A stretch of DNA of 52,356 bases from an uncultured Acetatifactor sp. (GCA_910586835.1 CAJUJU010000022.1:1-52356); one strand, 5' to 3'. Positions 1-9,081 are shown, counted from the stretch's first letter. Notes: generated by a model not told the origin, from the sequence alone. Program-made: numbers and translations.

Positions 1-261
1 CTTTTCCGGTTCCTTTGCTGCCTTTTGCGGAGCGGTCTTTTCCGGCTCTTTCGCCGCTTTTTGCGGAGCGACCTTTTCCGGTTCCTTTTCCGCTTTTTCC
101 GGAGTGGCCTTTTCCGGCTCCTTTACCGTTTTTTCCGGTGCGGCGGCTTCGGGCGCTTTCTGCGCCTTCCCCGGAGCGGGGGAGCCGCCCGCCTCGGGCT
201 GTGCCGGATCTTTGTCCGGACCGTCTGCGCCAGTCAGGTTTTTCGATTTTTCATCGGCCAT
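1..261 (-). CDS. N-terminus of a Lys/Pro/Glu-rich repeat protein (partial)
   Basis: An open frame starts at the ATG at 261 and runs off the left edge of the window (87 codons visible). The start is supported by AGGAGGT seven bases upstream. The protein begins MADEKSKNLTGADG and is entirely low complexity: an acidic and glycine/proline stretch followed from about residue 48 by near-perfect 12-residue units of the form KEPEKxAPxKAx, at least three full copies before the edge. Such a segment is expected to be disordered and highly charged, either a linker ahead of a folded or membrane domain outside the window or a spacer. No catalytic motif or signal peptide is visible, so no function is assigned. 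Two terminator-like hairpins lie between it and the preceding regulator gene, so it may have its own promoter or be attenuated. Confidence 0.75.
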   Translation of the reverse strand, partial: MADEKSKNLTGADGPDKDPAQPEAGGSPAPGKAQKAPEAAAPEKTVKEPEKATPEKAEKEPEKVAPQKAAKEPEKTAPQKAAKEPEK

Positions 262-293
262 TCGCAATACCTCCTTCTTGGTTTTCTGGCATG

Positions 294-324
294 AAAAAAG
301 GGCTTGACCTCTCTTGTCAAGCCC
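294..324 (-). terminator. Rho-independent terminator-like hairpin (minus strand)
   Basis: A perfect 9-bp stem, gggcttgac (300-308) with gtcaagccc (316-324), and a 7-base loop are followed on the minus strand by six T residues (294-299). It lies downstream of the XRE regulator gene and upstream of the repeat protein start at 261. Confidence 0.75.
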
Positions 325-360
325 CGGTAGTTGGGTTGCCTCCTTTCCCTGCGCCCATGA

Positions 361-394
361 AAAAACCGCCCTTCGTTGTGAAAGAGCGGTTTTT
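361..394. terminator. Second hairpin, bidirectional type
   Basis: The arms aaaaaccgc (361-369) and gcggttttt (386-394) pair perfectly over 9 bp, giving A/T tails on both strands. With the 294-324 hairpin it makes a tandem terminator after the regulator gene. Confidence 0.6.
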
Positions 395-518
395 CAGTAG
401 GTTGGCAGTCCATTATTTTGTTTTTTTATATGTATCCCTTTGTACACTGTTGCAAAGGTTCTTTTTTCTCTGTAGATATTCAGCTGTCCTTTTCACGCGC
501 TGACTGCCGAAAGCAGCC

Positions 519-1598
519 CTACTCTTCCAGGCTTTCCGCCAGCTCATTCACCAGGGCCCGGAACCTCTCATCCTGGCGCAGCGGTTCAAAGCAGGCGTCC
601 TGCTTAAGCCCCCGCAGGATGACCATGCGCATCTCCCTGCCCCACTCTGTCTGCTTCGGTGCAATCGCCGGTGCAAACAGCAGTGGATTGGGAGGCAGTA
701 CCGGACTGGTCAGCCGGTCTGTCAAACGTTCCAGATAGTCAAGCGCCTTTCCGGTATCCCCATCCCGCAGATAGACCTCCGCCAGCACGTCCGCTCCCAT
801 ACCGCCGCCGACACAGAAGCTTTCGGTCAGCTGCTGCAGCACATTACATACTTCAATTTTTTTCTCCTGCTCCAGTGCCATGTCCTCTCCCAACATGCTG
901 ATCAGACAATTCTGCACCTTGCCCACCAGGGAGTACAGCTCCTTCTGTACCGTCTCCAGAGCCTTGTCCCGCTCTCCCTTTTTCAAATAAAGCCGTACCC
1001 AGAGTACCGTAAAATCAGCTGCCGCAAAATCAGCCTTGTTGGTAAGATTTTCCTTCAACAGCTCCTCCGCTCTTTCCAGCTCGTCATCCGCCAGCGCCAG
1101 GGACACCAGCATGGAAACAGCGGGAAGAAAAAAGGCAGTATTGCCGCTGTCATGTACTGCCTGACAAAGCTCCTTCTTCCGATTTTTCCAACGGGTCTTA
1201 TCCTCCCCGTCGCTCTTTGTCCCGCTCATCTCAAAAAAGGAAAACGCTGCCACTGCGCTGAACTTCAGGGGCACACTGGAGGGATAGGAATGCAGCAGCC
1301 TGTTCAGGCGCTCCTCCGCCTCCGACACAGCTCCCTTCTGCACCATCCCCATGATCTCCGTCATCCATTGTCCCAACGCTTCCTCGGACAGTTCCTCCTC
1401 GAAGGCCAGCAGGGAATCCACATCCGTTCCCAACGCCCTGGCCAGCGGACACAACAGGGTGATGTCCGGATAGGAACTGTCCGTCTCCCATTTGCTCACC
1501 GCCGGAGCCGATACGCCCAACGCCGCTGCCAGCTGTTCCTGGGTCATTCCCCTGGCCTTCCGCAGCTCCATGATTTTTCCGCCGATCTTCAAATCCAT
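519..1598 (-). CDS. XRE-family transcriptional regulator with C-terminal helical repeats
   Basis: A 359-residue cytoplasmic DNA-binding protein. Residues 7-62 form a classic Cro/CI-type helix-turn-helix (IMELRKARGMTQEQLA, then GVSAPAVSKWE in the recognition helix). The remaining 290 residues are alpha-helical and TPR-like (for example LSEEALGQWMTEIMG, and repeated LLKENLT/ALETVQKEL-type helices), which in this family usually bind a peptide or small ligand. The regulated genes cannot be named. The nearest targets are its own promoter and perhaps the acetyltransferase at 1848-3047, which lies just upstream in the same direction. A 7-bp inverted repeat (1647-1662) and a promoter whose spacer carries another inverted repeat (1707-1735) precede it, consistent with autoregulation. 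The ATG at 1598 keeps the whole HTH. Confidence 0.85.
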   Translation of the reverse strand: MDLKIGGKIMELRKARGMTQEQLAAALGVSAPAVSKWETDSSYPDITLLCPLARALGTDVDSLLAFEEELSEEALGQWMTEIMGMVQKGAVSEAEERLNRLLHSYPSSVPLKFSAVAAFSFFEMSGTKSDGEDKTRWKNRKKELCQAVHDSGNTAFFLPAVSMLVSLALADDELERAEELLKENLTNKADFAAADFTVLWVRLYLKKGERDKALETVQKELYSLVGKVQNCLISMLGEDMALEQEKKIEVCNVLQQLTESFCVGGGMGADVLAEVYLRDGDTGKALDYLERLTDRLTSPVLPPNPLLFAPAIAPKQTEWGREMRMVILRGLKQDACFEPLRQDERFRALVNELAESLEE

Positions 1599-1646
1599 AC
1601 CTTATCTTACCTTCGCCTTTCCCTACTCCGCAGCCCTCCTGCATAT

Positions 1647-1662
1647 GGGAATATCTATTCCC
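1647..1662. promoter_or_regulatory. Inverted repeat, candidate operator
   Basis: The arms gggaata and tattccc are separated by two bases, 49 bp upstream of the XRE regulator start. The position and symmetry fit an operator for a dimeric regulator; the ligand protein is inferred, not shown. Confidence 0.35.
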
Positions 1663-1706
1663 TTCCGCCTGCTGCGGGCAACTGATTTTCCCCGGCCGGT
1701 AAATAC

Positions 1707-1735
1707 AGTATAGAGCAGATCATGCTCCTGCACAA
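1707..1735 (-). promoter_or_regulatory. Candidate promoter for the XRE regulator
   Basis: Read on the minus strand: TTGTGC, a 17-bp spacer, then TATACT. The spacer itself contains the inverted repeat gagca-N5-tgctc (1713-1727), so a repressor bound there would block the polymerase directly. Confidence 0.45.
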
Positions 1736-1847
1736 TGGAGGGTGTGTTAACCGTTCGGCAATTTTTCTTAACCGGCCGGAAACCTTGTTCCCCGCAGATA
1801 AACACCCATAAACCATCCCTGACTGCAGGCTGAAGCATTTCCGGGAA

Positions 1848-3047
1848 TCAGTCCCACTGCATGGGAAAGTACTGTTTTTCAAGCGGCGGAAACTGCACGG
1901 AAAACACTTCCTCCTCTTCTGCGGAAAGCTGTTCAAAAATCTCCGATTCGTAAAAGCTGCCGCCAAACTCCGACAGCGCTCCGGGAACCAGCTCAACCCC
2001 CATAAAGGCGTCAAAATTTTTGCCCTCCGGGGTGGTAATCCCAAACCGGTCACAGGTCACAAATCCCCTCAGCGGGTAATAATCCGGCTCCCCCAAAATC
2101 ACAATACCGGGATACCCTGCTTCCCTTGCCGCAGTCATGGTCTCCTGCAGCAGCATTTCCCCCACGCCGGTTCCCTGCCAGTCCGGATCCACACACAGGG
2201 GACCAAAGGTGAGTATCTCCTTTTTCTGCTCCCCCTTTTTCAGCCATGCCCTGCTGTAAAAGATTCCTCCGATGATCCTGCCGTCCTTCACCGCCACCCT
2301 GGAGAGTTCCGGGAGATAATCCTCCGAGTCCCTCAGTTTATGCACCAGAAGATGCTCGTTGCAACCTCTGTGATGTTTGTTCCAGAAGGCGCGCATGGTC
2401 ATCTCCTCCGTGTCGTGATATTCCGGCTCTCTCTCCCTGCGAATCTCAAGCTCATCCCTGCAAAGCCGCGGCTTTTTGTCTCTCAGAATCCCCAGGTCAA
2501 GCCGAACCTCCTTCCGTTCCAGATCCCCGTTCTGATAGCAGCAGGAATCAAGGCCGATCAGGGTGAAACCCTCCTTCAGGTAAAAGTCGATGGCTCCCAC
2601 ATTACAGGACTGGGTCTCCAGGATCAGCGCCCGCCGCCTCTCCAGCCTCGCCTGCTCCTTGGCCACTGCCATCAGGGCATGGGCAATTCCCTGCCTGCGG
2701 TAATCCTCATGCACCCAGAGCTCCGTCACTGCCAAACGGTTGGACCATTCCTCCGGACAGGTCTCGATACAGGCAATCATCTCCCGCCCCTCCAGCACCC
2801 CCCAGGCACAGGCCTTCTCCCAGTGCTCCTGATACAGCTTGTCCGGAAAGTCATACTCCTCCGGCGTATGGCTCACCGGCTTGTCAAATTCCTTTTTCTC
2901 CAGCGTCACCTGAAATCCGTTCTCTCTCCGGTCAACCGCCACATCATAGTATTCCGAAGTAGTGTACCGCATGGGAATGATTGTTCCCTGCCAGTCCTTT
3001 TTGGGCAGAGGGACAATGTTAAACCCTGCCTCTTTGTTTGTTATCAT
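1848..3047 (-). CDS. Double-domain GNAT acetyltransferase
   Basis: A 399-residue protein with two GNAT folds in tandem, each expected to bind acetyl-CoA and acetylate a primary amine. The N-terminal domain (about residues 60-170) carries RRQGIA at 117-122 and the segment LILETQSCNVGAIDFY, which resembles streptothricin-type acetyltransferases. The C-terminal domain (about 205-335) carries QGTGVG at 291-296 followed by PDYYPLRGF. The ATG at 3047 was chosen because the longer open frame (GTG at 3122) runs through the 13-bp hairpin at 3091-3119 that terminates the upstream gene. Substrate is unknown; antibiotic resistance is possible from the first domain, but duplicated GNATs also act on peptides and metabolites. 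Confidence 0.8.
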   Translation of the reverse strand: MITNKEAGFNIVPLPKKDWQGTIIPMRYTTSEYYDVAVDRRENGFQVTLEKKEFDKPVSHTPEEYDFPDKLYQEHWEKACAWGVLEGREMIACIETCPEEWSNRLAVTELWVHEDYRRQGIAHALMAVAKEQARLERRRALILETQSCNVGAIDFYLKEGFTLIGLDSCCYQNGDLERKEVRLDLGILRDKKPRLCRDELEIRREREPEYHDTEEMTMRAFWNKHHRGCNEHLLVHKLRDSEDYLPELSRVAVKDGRIIGGIFYSRAWLKKGEQKKEILTFGPLCVDPDWQGTGVGEMLLQETMTAAREAGYPGIVILGEPDYYPLRGFVTCDRFGITTPEGKNFDAFMGVELVPGALSEFGGSFYESEIFEQLSAEEEEVFSVQFPPLEKQYFPMQWD

Positions 3048-3090
3048 TTTCAAGTCTCTTTCCACCTTTTGTGTCTCCCTGTTCCTTTGA

Positions 3091-3119
3091 AACGAGGCGG
3101 GAGTCGCTCCCGCCTCGTT
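3091..3119 (-). terminator. Strong hairpin after the alpha-glucan operon
   Basis: A 13-bp perfect stem (3091-3103 with 3107-3119) closes a 3-base loop, 57 bases past the amylase stop. The T-run on the minus strand is weak (only cgttt), so termination may be partial. Confidence 0.6.
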
Positions 3120-3176
3120 CACACAATTGATTTCCCATGCCTTCCGACACTGCTTTGCCCAAATCGTTAAAGCCCT

Positions 3177-4952
3177 CTACGGCTCCTTCACCAGCAACAC
3201 CGCCACGGAGTATTCCGGCATGACCAGACCTTCTCCTTCCACGGATACCCGTGTGCCTCCCGACACCAGCGTAGCCTCCAGCATTCCCGTCTCCAGCGGC
3301 GTTCCGTCAGCCAGCACAGCGGCGCTTAAGTCCACCGTCTTCACCTCTTCCGAAATATTATAGAGGATGACTACCGTCTCTCCGTCAAAGCTCTTTGCCA
3401 GGGCGCAGAGCTCCTTGTCGGAAAGCGCTCCCAGCTCCTCTGTGGTTCCCTTCCGGATGGACGGGAACTGGTTCCGCAGACGGATCAGATTCCGATACCA
3501 GGTACACAGCGAAGAAGCATCGCCCAGCTGTACATCCAGCGCCTGGAAATTCTGATCGATCCCCTGATCCGCATCCTGCGGGCCCACACACATTCCTTCC
3601 CCGTCTGCATCCGCCGTCCAGCGCATACCCAGGCGCTTGTTCTCATCCTTCCCGCTTCCCTGCATGCCGATTTCGTCTCCGTAATACAGGAAGGCACTGC
3701 CGCTCATGGTCATGTTCAGCGCCGCAGCCATCTTGATCTGCTGTTCGGCCCGGGCTCCCGAATAGTAATCCGCCGAGCGATCCATATCGTGATTGCTGTA
3801 AAAGGGCGCGTTGATATAATGCTCGTTCTGTTCCGCAAAACGCTGCTCTCCCCGGGCCACAAAGGCGCTGTAATCGCTGGCCGCCTTCTGGCCGGACACA
3901 AATTTTTGAATGTTTCCGGTGCTGTCCGCGAAGGAAAAGTCAAAAAAGCTGTCAATCCCGCTGGCATAATACTGCGCATACTCGGTCTGCGGCAGCCAGG
4001 CCTCACCCACCAGATAGGCATCCGGGGAAATTCCCTTCACCATATCGTTGAACCAGGTCAGAATTTCCACGTTAGCCTCCGTATCCCCGGAGACAAACTC
4101 CTTCACCGCATCCAGACGAAATCCTGCCACTCCCTTCTCCAGCCAGAATCTGCAGATTTCTTCAAACTCCTTACGGACATTTTCATTGTTCAGGTTCAGA
4201 TCCGGCATTTCGGACCAAAACCCCGCCTCATAATACCAGTCCGTTTCGCCAAGACGGGTGTATCCGGACTGAATCCCCTTATGGAAATTGTAATAGTCCA
4301 CATAGGGGCAGGCTTCCGGATCCGGCTCCCCGTCCCCCAGATTCTTCAGGTAATCCGCCGCCTCCACAAACCAGGGATGGGCGGAGGAAGTATGATTCAT
4401 CACCAGATCAATAATCACGTTGATCCCACGCTGCCCGCATTCCGCCACCAGCTTTTCAAAATCTTCCATACTGCCGTAGACCGGGTCAATAGCCATGTAA
4501 TCCTTCACGTCGTACTTGTGGTAGGTATTGGACGGCATGACAGGCATCAGCCAGATTCCGTTGATTCCAAGGTCGGAGTCCGTGGCAGGATCCCCGTCAT
4601 TCAAATAGTCCAGCTTCTGCGTGACACCGGCCAGGTCTCCGATCCCGTCGCCGTTGCTGTCCCAAAAGGAATATACAAATATCTCATAAAAGGTACGATA
4701 TTTGTCCGAGGACGGAGGCTGCTGAACTTCTCTTGCAGACAACAGGCTTTCCCCCACATATACCAGCTCCCTCTGCGGCTCAGCCAAGCTCTCCTGCGAC
4801 TCGGTCAGGCTCTCCTGCGACTCGGTCAGACTCTCCTGCGGCTCGGTCAGGCTCCCCTCCGGCTCCCCGGCTTTTCCGCAGCCCGCCAGGCTCCCCGTCA
4901 GCATGGCCAGAATCAGAATAACGATCCATTGGAACTTTTCTCTCTTTTTCAT
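3177..4952 (-). CDS. Surface lipoprotein alpha-amylase (GH13)
   Basis: A 591-residue endo-acting alpha-glucan hydrolase anchored outside the cell. Residues 1-24 form a lipoprotein signal with lipobox LAGC and Cys25 as the lipidation site. Residues 33-62 are a heptad-repeat linker (SLTESQE). The GH13 barrel covers about 85-520: DLVMNH at 182-187, GFRLDA with nucleophile Asp281, GEAW with acid/base Glu317, and NHD with Asp389. DSNGDGIGDL near 98 fits a calcium site. The C-terminal 70 residues look like the usual beta-sandwich domain C. It is the last gene of the pullulanase-debranching enzyme-amylase operon and would make maltodextrins for uptake. The start has GAGAGG ten bases upstream. All catalytic residues are present. 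Confidence 0.93.
   Translation of the reverse strand: MKKREKFQWIVILILAMLTGSLAGCGKAGEPEGSLTEPQESLTESQESLTESQESLAEPQRELVYVGESLLSAREVQQPPSSDKYRTFYEIFVYSFWDSNGDGIGDLAGVTQKLDYLNDGDPATDSDLGINGIWLMPVMPSNTYHKYDVKDYMAIDPVYGSMEDFEKLVAECGQRGINVIIDLVMNHTSSAHPWFVEAADYLKNLGDGEPDPEACPYVDYYNFHKGIQSGYTRLGETDWYYEAGFWSEMPDLNLNNENVRKEFEEICRFWLEKGVAGFRLDAVKEFVSGDTEANVEILTWFNDMVKGISPDAYLVGEAWLPQTEYAQYYASGIDSFFDFSFADSTGNIQKFVSGQKAASDYSAFVARGEQRFAEQNEHYINAPFYSNHDMDRSADYYSGARAEQQIKMAAALNMTMSGSAFLYYGDEIGMQGSGKDENKRLGMRWTADADGEGMCVGPQDADQGIDQNFQALDVQLGDASSLCTWYRNLIRLRNQFPSIRKGTTEELGALSDKELCALAKSFDGETVVILYNISEEVKTVDLSAAVLADGTPLETGMLEATLVSGGTRVSVEGEGLVMPEYSVAVLLVKEP
4768..4851 (-). repeat. 21-bp tandem repeats encoding a heptad linker
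   Basis: Three near-identical 21-bp units (4789-4809, 4810-4830, 4831-4851) and a diverged fourth encode SLTESQE-type heptads just after the lipidated cysteine of the amylase. Such in-frame repeats can gain or lose units by slippage and so vary linker length. Confidence 0.8.
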
Positions 4953-4980
4953 AATGCATGCACCTCTCTCCCGTTTCTAA

Positions 4981-6945
4981 CTAGCATAACCACTCATACA
5001 CCCTCAAGATTTCACCCACGCTCCAGGCCTGGGCAAAACAGCCTCTGGAGGACACCGGACGACCGCCGTCATAGATCTCCGGAAGCTGGCCGATGCAGCC
5101 CTCCCGCAGTGCGGCGGTGATGCCGTCCAGCTGAACCCGGACGCGCTCCTGCGCCTCCTCCGAGTAGTTGTGCACCTTCAGATAGGCCAGATAATATCCG
5201 CCCAGCGGAAAGGTCCAGACCGTTCCCTGATGATAGGCCAGATCCCGCTTCAGCATTTCCCCGCCATAACAGGGATGAAACTCCGGGTCATCAGGTGACA
5301 GCGTCCGAAGCCCCAGCGGTGTGTAAAGCCTGCGGTAAACGGTCTCCACCACCTGTCGCTCCTGCTCTCTCTCCAGCAAAGAGAAGGGAAGGGACACCGC
5401 CCAGATCTGGTTGCAGCGAATCTGGCAATCGGGTCTGGCGGCGGGATCCTCCGACAACACGTCCTTCAGGCATCCCGCCTCCCCGTTCCAGAACTTTTCC
5501 CGAAAGCTCTTCTTCGTCAGCTCGGCCATCGCCCCATACTTCTTTCCGCTCTCCGAAGCTTCTCCCTTCAGCCTGTGGGAAAACCATTCCATAATGCACA
5601 GCGCGTTGTACCAGTACGCATTGATTTCCACCGGCTTCCCATGGCGTGGCGTGGGCAGAATCTCCCCCACCCGCACATCCATCCAGGTCACCTGGTCATA
5701 GCCCTGTCCCGCATGAATCAAACCGTCCTCGTCCATGCCGATGGAAAAATCTGTTCCCATCCGGTATTTTTCCACGATCTCCTGCATCACAGGCCACGCA
5801 TCTCTCAGAAACTCCCGGTTCTCCGTTCTCACATAATACTCATACACCGCAATGATAAACAGAAGCGCGGCGTCCGCCGTATTGTATCCGGGCTCCTGTC
5901 CGCCCTCGGGAAACAGGTTTGGCATCAGACCGTCCCGGCAGTATGCCAGAAAGGTTCGCAGAATGCTCTCGGCAGTCTCCCATTGTCCGGTACACATACA
6001 ACATCCCGTCAGGGCGATCATGGTATCCCTTCCCCAGTCCTCAAAAAAAGGAAATCCGGCCAGTATGGTCTGCCCGCCCGTGGAAGCCCTGCGGGAAATA
6101 AACTGATCCGCCGCCAGCGTCAGCGCCTGTGCCGTCTCGTCCTCATATCCGGCCTGCTCCAAAAGCTCCCTGCGCCGACAAACCAGCCTGTCCCTGATCT
6201 CCTCTGCCGACACTTTCGCATTCTCCGTGCCGTAGACAAGCTCCCACACCTGCGGCTCCTCTTCCTCCGCCGCAAAGGTGACACAGTGATTTACGGCGGT
6301 GCAGCCCCTTTCCGCCCTGCCGTCGCAGGCGTCCGCAGCATAGTACAGATCCTTCTCAAACCGAAGCGGCAGCTCCTGGATCCTGCCATTGGTCCGGAAG
6401 AAAAGACTGCGCCCGCCGGAGCGGATCAGACCCGGCTCAAAGGAAAATTCCTGTTCCTCCGAGAGCTGCTTGCCTTTGGGCACAAACTGAAGATGAGGCA
6501 GCACCTTCAGCTTCACCCTGCTGCCGGAGCGGTTTTCCACGGCATAGGAAATCCCCACCGTATTTTCCCCGGGCATCATAACAAGCCGCTTTACAATCTC
6601 CACGCCCCCGACCTCAAAACGCCACTGGGGATAATCCTCATAGACAAAGGAAGACAACAGCAGATACCCCTCCTCCCGCTTTCCCTCTTCCGCAAAATCC
6701 TGAGAGGAGAGATAGTACTCCTCCCCTCCCACCGTCAGAATCTCCTCCAGACGGTGTATCATGTTATAGCGATGATTGGGCGCCTCCGATGCCGCACAGC
6801 TCATCAGTACGGCATGATCATTTCGCCCGCAGGATCCGATCACGGTCAGGGAGGAAAAGCCTCCCAGTCCGTTGGTCATCAGATAGCAGTTTTCCTCGCC
6901 CCGCTCAAAGGTTTTAAAATCCTGTCTTCCATACAGATATCTCAT
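4981..6945 (-). CDS. Bacterial glycogen-debranching-type amylo-alpha-1,6-glucosidase (GH133-like)
   Basis: A 654-residue cytoplasmic enzyme that should cleave alpha-1,6-linked glucose stubs in branched maltodextrins or glycogen. The N-terminal half (to about residue 220) has the typical opening of the bacterial GDE N-domain (CYLMTNGLGGFSS, then NDHAVLMS and HRLEEI). The C-terminal half is the (alpha/alpha)6 barrel of the GDE C-domain: GFPFFEDWGRDTMIAL, MPNLFPEGG, YNTADAALLF, GYDQVTWMD, and YHQGTVWTFPLG near the end. The ATG at 6945 was preferred over a frame extension to 7008, since it has AGGAG seven bases upstream and lies one base after the pullulanase stop, indicating translational coupling. 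It acts with the neighbouring pullulanase to linearise alpha-glucans. Confidence 0.9.
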   Translation of the reverse strand: MRYLYGRQDFKTFERGEENCYLMTNGLGGFSSLTVIGSCGRNDHAVLMSCAASEAPNHRYNMIHRLEEILTVGGEEYYLSSQDFAEEGKREEGYLLLSSFVYEDYPQWRFEVGGVEIVKRLVMMPGENTVGISYAVENRSGSRVKLKVLPHLQFVPKGKQLSEEQEFSFEPGLIRSGGRSLFFRTNGRIQELPLRFEKDLYYAADACDGRAERGCTAVNHCVTFAAEEEEPQVWELVYGTENAKVSAEEIRDRLVCRRRELLEQAGYEDETAQALTLAADQFISRRASTGGQTILAGFPFFEDWGRDTMIALTGCCMCTGQWETAESILRTFLAYCRDGLMPNLFPEGGQEPGYNTADAALLFIIAVYEYYVRTENREFLRDAWPVMQEIVEKYRMGTDFSIGMDEDGLIHAGQGYDQVTWMDVRVGEILPTPRHGKPVEINAYWYNALCIMEWFSHRLKGEASESGKKYGAMAELTKKSFREKFWNGEAGCLKDVLSEDPAARPDCQIRCNQIWAVSLPFSLLEREQERQVVETVYRRLYTPLGLRTLSPDDPEFHPCYGGEMLKRDLAYHQGTVWTFPLGGYYLAYLKVHNYSEEAQERVRVQLDGITAALREGCIGQLPEIYDGGRPVSSRGCFAQAWSVGEILRVYEWLC

Positions 6946-6946
6946 T

Positions 6947-9022
6947 TCAGCTCCTGTCTGCCTGCCCGGACAATAATGACTGCATCTCCCCGCCGGCAGG
7001 TCTGTCAATATTATAAATCGTACTCCGCCCCAAAATCAAGCCACTTTGTGGGGCTGCCTGTATCCTGCCTTCCGCCTGTTTCCGACAATCCGCCGCCGAT
7101 TTGTCCGCCAGAACCACCCACTGTCCCTCCGGCAGCTCCAGAAGCTCCGGCGTATCCGACGCATTATAAAGGATAAGAAGCTTATCCCAATCCGATTTTC
7201 CCGCCCCGCCGTTATCCACAAAAAAGGAAACCACACCCTCTCTGCGGACGGTTCTGCCGGTGATCCGCTCCGCCGCCCGGGAGGATTTGTCGCAAAGCCC
7301 CGGCAGGCTCTTCCGCAGGGCGATCAGCCCCTTATAGTAGTCCAGCAGTTCTCCGAAGCGAAGGCTCCTCCTCCAGTCCAGCATATTGATCTCCGGCGCG
7401 GAACGGAAGCTGTTTTCATCCCCGAACTTTGTCCTGCCAAACTCCTCCCCCGCCTGAAAAAACAGGTGTCCCTGACAGGTAAAGCAGATCAGCGCCGCAA
7501 GCTTGTTGGCATCCAGAAGCTCCCTGACCGGCTCCGCGTAGATTTTTTCCTTCCAGCTGTCCGGCCGTGCATTTGCTTCCGCCTTCTCCCACAAGGTCTT
7601 TCCAACCGTACACAACAGCTTATCCCAGAGCGTAAAATTGTCGTGGGCGGAGATATAATTTATCACCTGACTGCAGCTTTGGGGATGAAATCCCTCCTCA
7701 TTGAGCTGCCAGCCTGCGGCAGCGTCCAGAACGCTCTTTTCCAGACCCTTTCCCCCGTTGACAAAGCCGGGAACCTCCGGCTCAAACACGTCTCCCTTTA
7801 TGACATCCCTGGTATCGTCGCAAAACACCGCTATGGTTTCGTGCAGATGGGCTATGTTGGCCTTCAGGGCGGCGTGGGTTCCCGCCTCCATGGGAGACTC
7901 GTTTGCCCGCCAGGGCTCCCCGTACAGAAGCTTCTCTCCCACGCCGAACTCCGCGTCCAGCTCCTCCCGGATCCGGTTCATCAGCTCCGTGGTCAGAAGA
8001 CCCATCAGGTCAAAGCGAAACCCGTCCAGATGGTATTCTCTGGCCCAATACAGAACGGAATCCACAATGTAGTTATCCACCATGGCCCTTCCAACCGCCA
8101 TATCGCTTCCACAGGCCGAACCGTCGGACAGCGTGCCGTCCTCATACCTTCTGGCGTAATAACCCGGCATGGTGCGCTCCAGCCAGGAATCCGCCTCATG
8201 CGTATGATTATACACCACATCCATCACCACGCGAAGCCCCGCCTTGTGCAGCGCCTGAATCATCTCCTTGCACTCCCGGATACGCACTGCGCCGTCCCCC
8301 GTATCCGTGGCAAAGGAACCCTCCGGCACATTGTAATTTACCGGATCATATCCCCAGTTGAACTGACCGTCATCCGCCTCGTCCAGCCAGCCGAAATCAA
8401 AAAAGGGCAGAAGGTGCACATGGGTGACGCCCAGCGCCTTCAGATAAGCCATGCAGGTGGGATTTCCCTCTCTCAGTGCGGAATCCTCCACCGTAAACGC
8501 CTTGTATTTCCCCCTGTATTCCTCCGGTATCCCGCTGTCGGGATCATGGGAAAAATCTTTGATGTGAAGCTCATAGATAATCGTTTCCGGTTCTCTCCCG
8601 GGCGCTCTGTCCTCCTCGAAGCCCTCCGGGTTCGTGCGTTTCAAATCCACCGCCATGCTTCTGCAGCCGTTGTGACTGCAGGCTCTTGCGTAAGGATCCG
8701 CGGTGCGCACGACCCTTCCTTCCCTGTGAATCAGATAATCATAGTACACCCCATGCATATTCCGGGGAAATTCCACACTCCAGACTCCCCGTTCTCCCGC
8801 TCCAAGCGGCACACGGCTGCATTCCTCCTCCGGTCGGCTGTCCGGCGGAAGCCGCCGGATATGGGTTCCCTGCTCGTATAGACACAGCTCCACCTGATCA
8901 GCGAGAGGCGCCCATATCTTAAAGCAGGTGGTATCTTCATGACATTCCGCCCCCAGATCCTTTCCCCGGTATTCATATTTTTCATCAAAGCTCCTCGCGT
9001 ATTGGAAAGTCCCTTCTTTCAA
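6947..9022 (-). CDS. pulA: Type I pullulanase (GH13, cytoplasmic)
   Basis: A 691-residue debranching enzyme for alpha-1,6 bonds in pullulan, limit dextrins or glycogen. A CBM48-like N-terminal domain (about 25-125) precedes the barrel. FNWGYDP at 221-227 matches the YNWGYDP signature of type I pullulanases. DVVYNH is at 268-273, GFRFD gives nucleophile Asp338, YGEPW gives Glu369, and HDN gives Asp461. There is no signal peptide, so it acts on imported glucans. The start is a TTG at 9022 with GGAGG eight bases upstream; no other in-frame start keeps the CBM48 domain. It is the first gene of the operon and is separated by one base from the GDE start. A consensus-like promoter lies at 9104-9132. 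Confidence 0.93.
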   Translation of the reverse strand: MKEGTFQYARSFDEKYEYRGKDLGAECHEDTTCFKIWAPLADQVELCLYEQGTHIRRLPPDSRPEEECSRVPLGAGERGVWSVEFPRNMHGVYYDYLIHREGRVVRTADPYARACSHNGCRSMAVDLKRTNPEGFEEDRAPGREPETIIYELHIKDFSHDPDSGIPEEYRGKYKAFTVEDSALREGNPTCMAYLKALGVTHVHLLPFFDFGWLDEADDGQFNWGYDPVNYNVPEGSFATDTGDGAVRIRECKEMIQALHKAGLRVVMDVVYNHTHEADSWLERTMPGYYARRYEDGTLSDGSACGSDMAVGRAMVDNYIVDSVLYWAREYHLDGFRFDLMGLLTTELMNRIREELDAEFGVGEKLLYGEPWRANESPMEAGTHAALKANIAHLHETIAVFCDDTRDVIKGDVFEPEVPGFVNGGKGLEKSVLDAAAGWQLNEEGFHPQSCSQVINYISAHDNFTLWDKLLCTVGKTLWEKAEANARPDSWKEKIYAEPVRELLDANKLAALICFTCQGHLFFQAGEEFGRTKFGDENSFRSAPEINMLDWRRSLRFGELLDYYKGLIALRKSLPGLCDKSSRAAERITGRTVRREGVVSFFVDNGGAGKSDWDKLLILYNASDTPELLELPEGQWVVLADKSAADCRKQAEGRIQAAPQSGLILGRSTIYNIDRPAGGEMQSLLSGQADRS

Positions 9023-9081
9023 TCTATTGACCTCCTCCCGGTTTATCCCTTTCTCGCCAGACTAAACTCCGCTGTCTTTGT

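Noticed and set aside
3048..3122. A 25-residue N-terminal extension of the GNAT protein from a GTG at 3122
   Set aside because: The extension is translated from the terminator hairpin at 3091-3119 and lacks a ribosome binding site.
3789..5120. Long plus-strand frames opposite the amylase, debranching and pullulanase genes (also 5575-7176, 7046-8881)
   Set aside because: They mirror GC-rich antisense of well-supported genes, contain no recognisable domain and have no ribosome binding sites.
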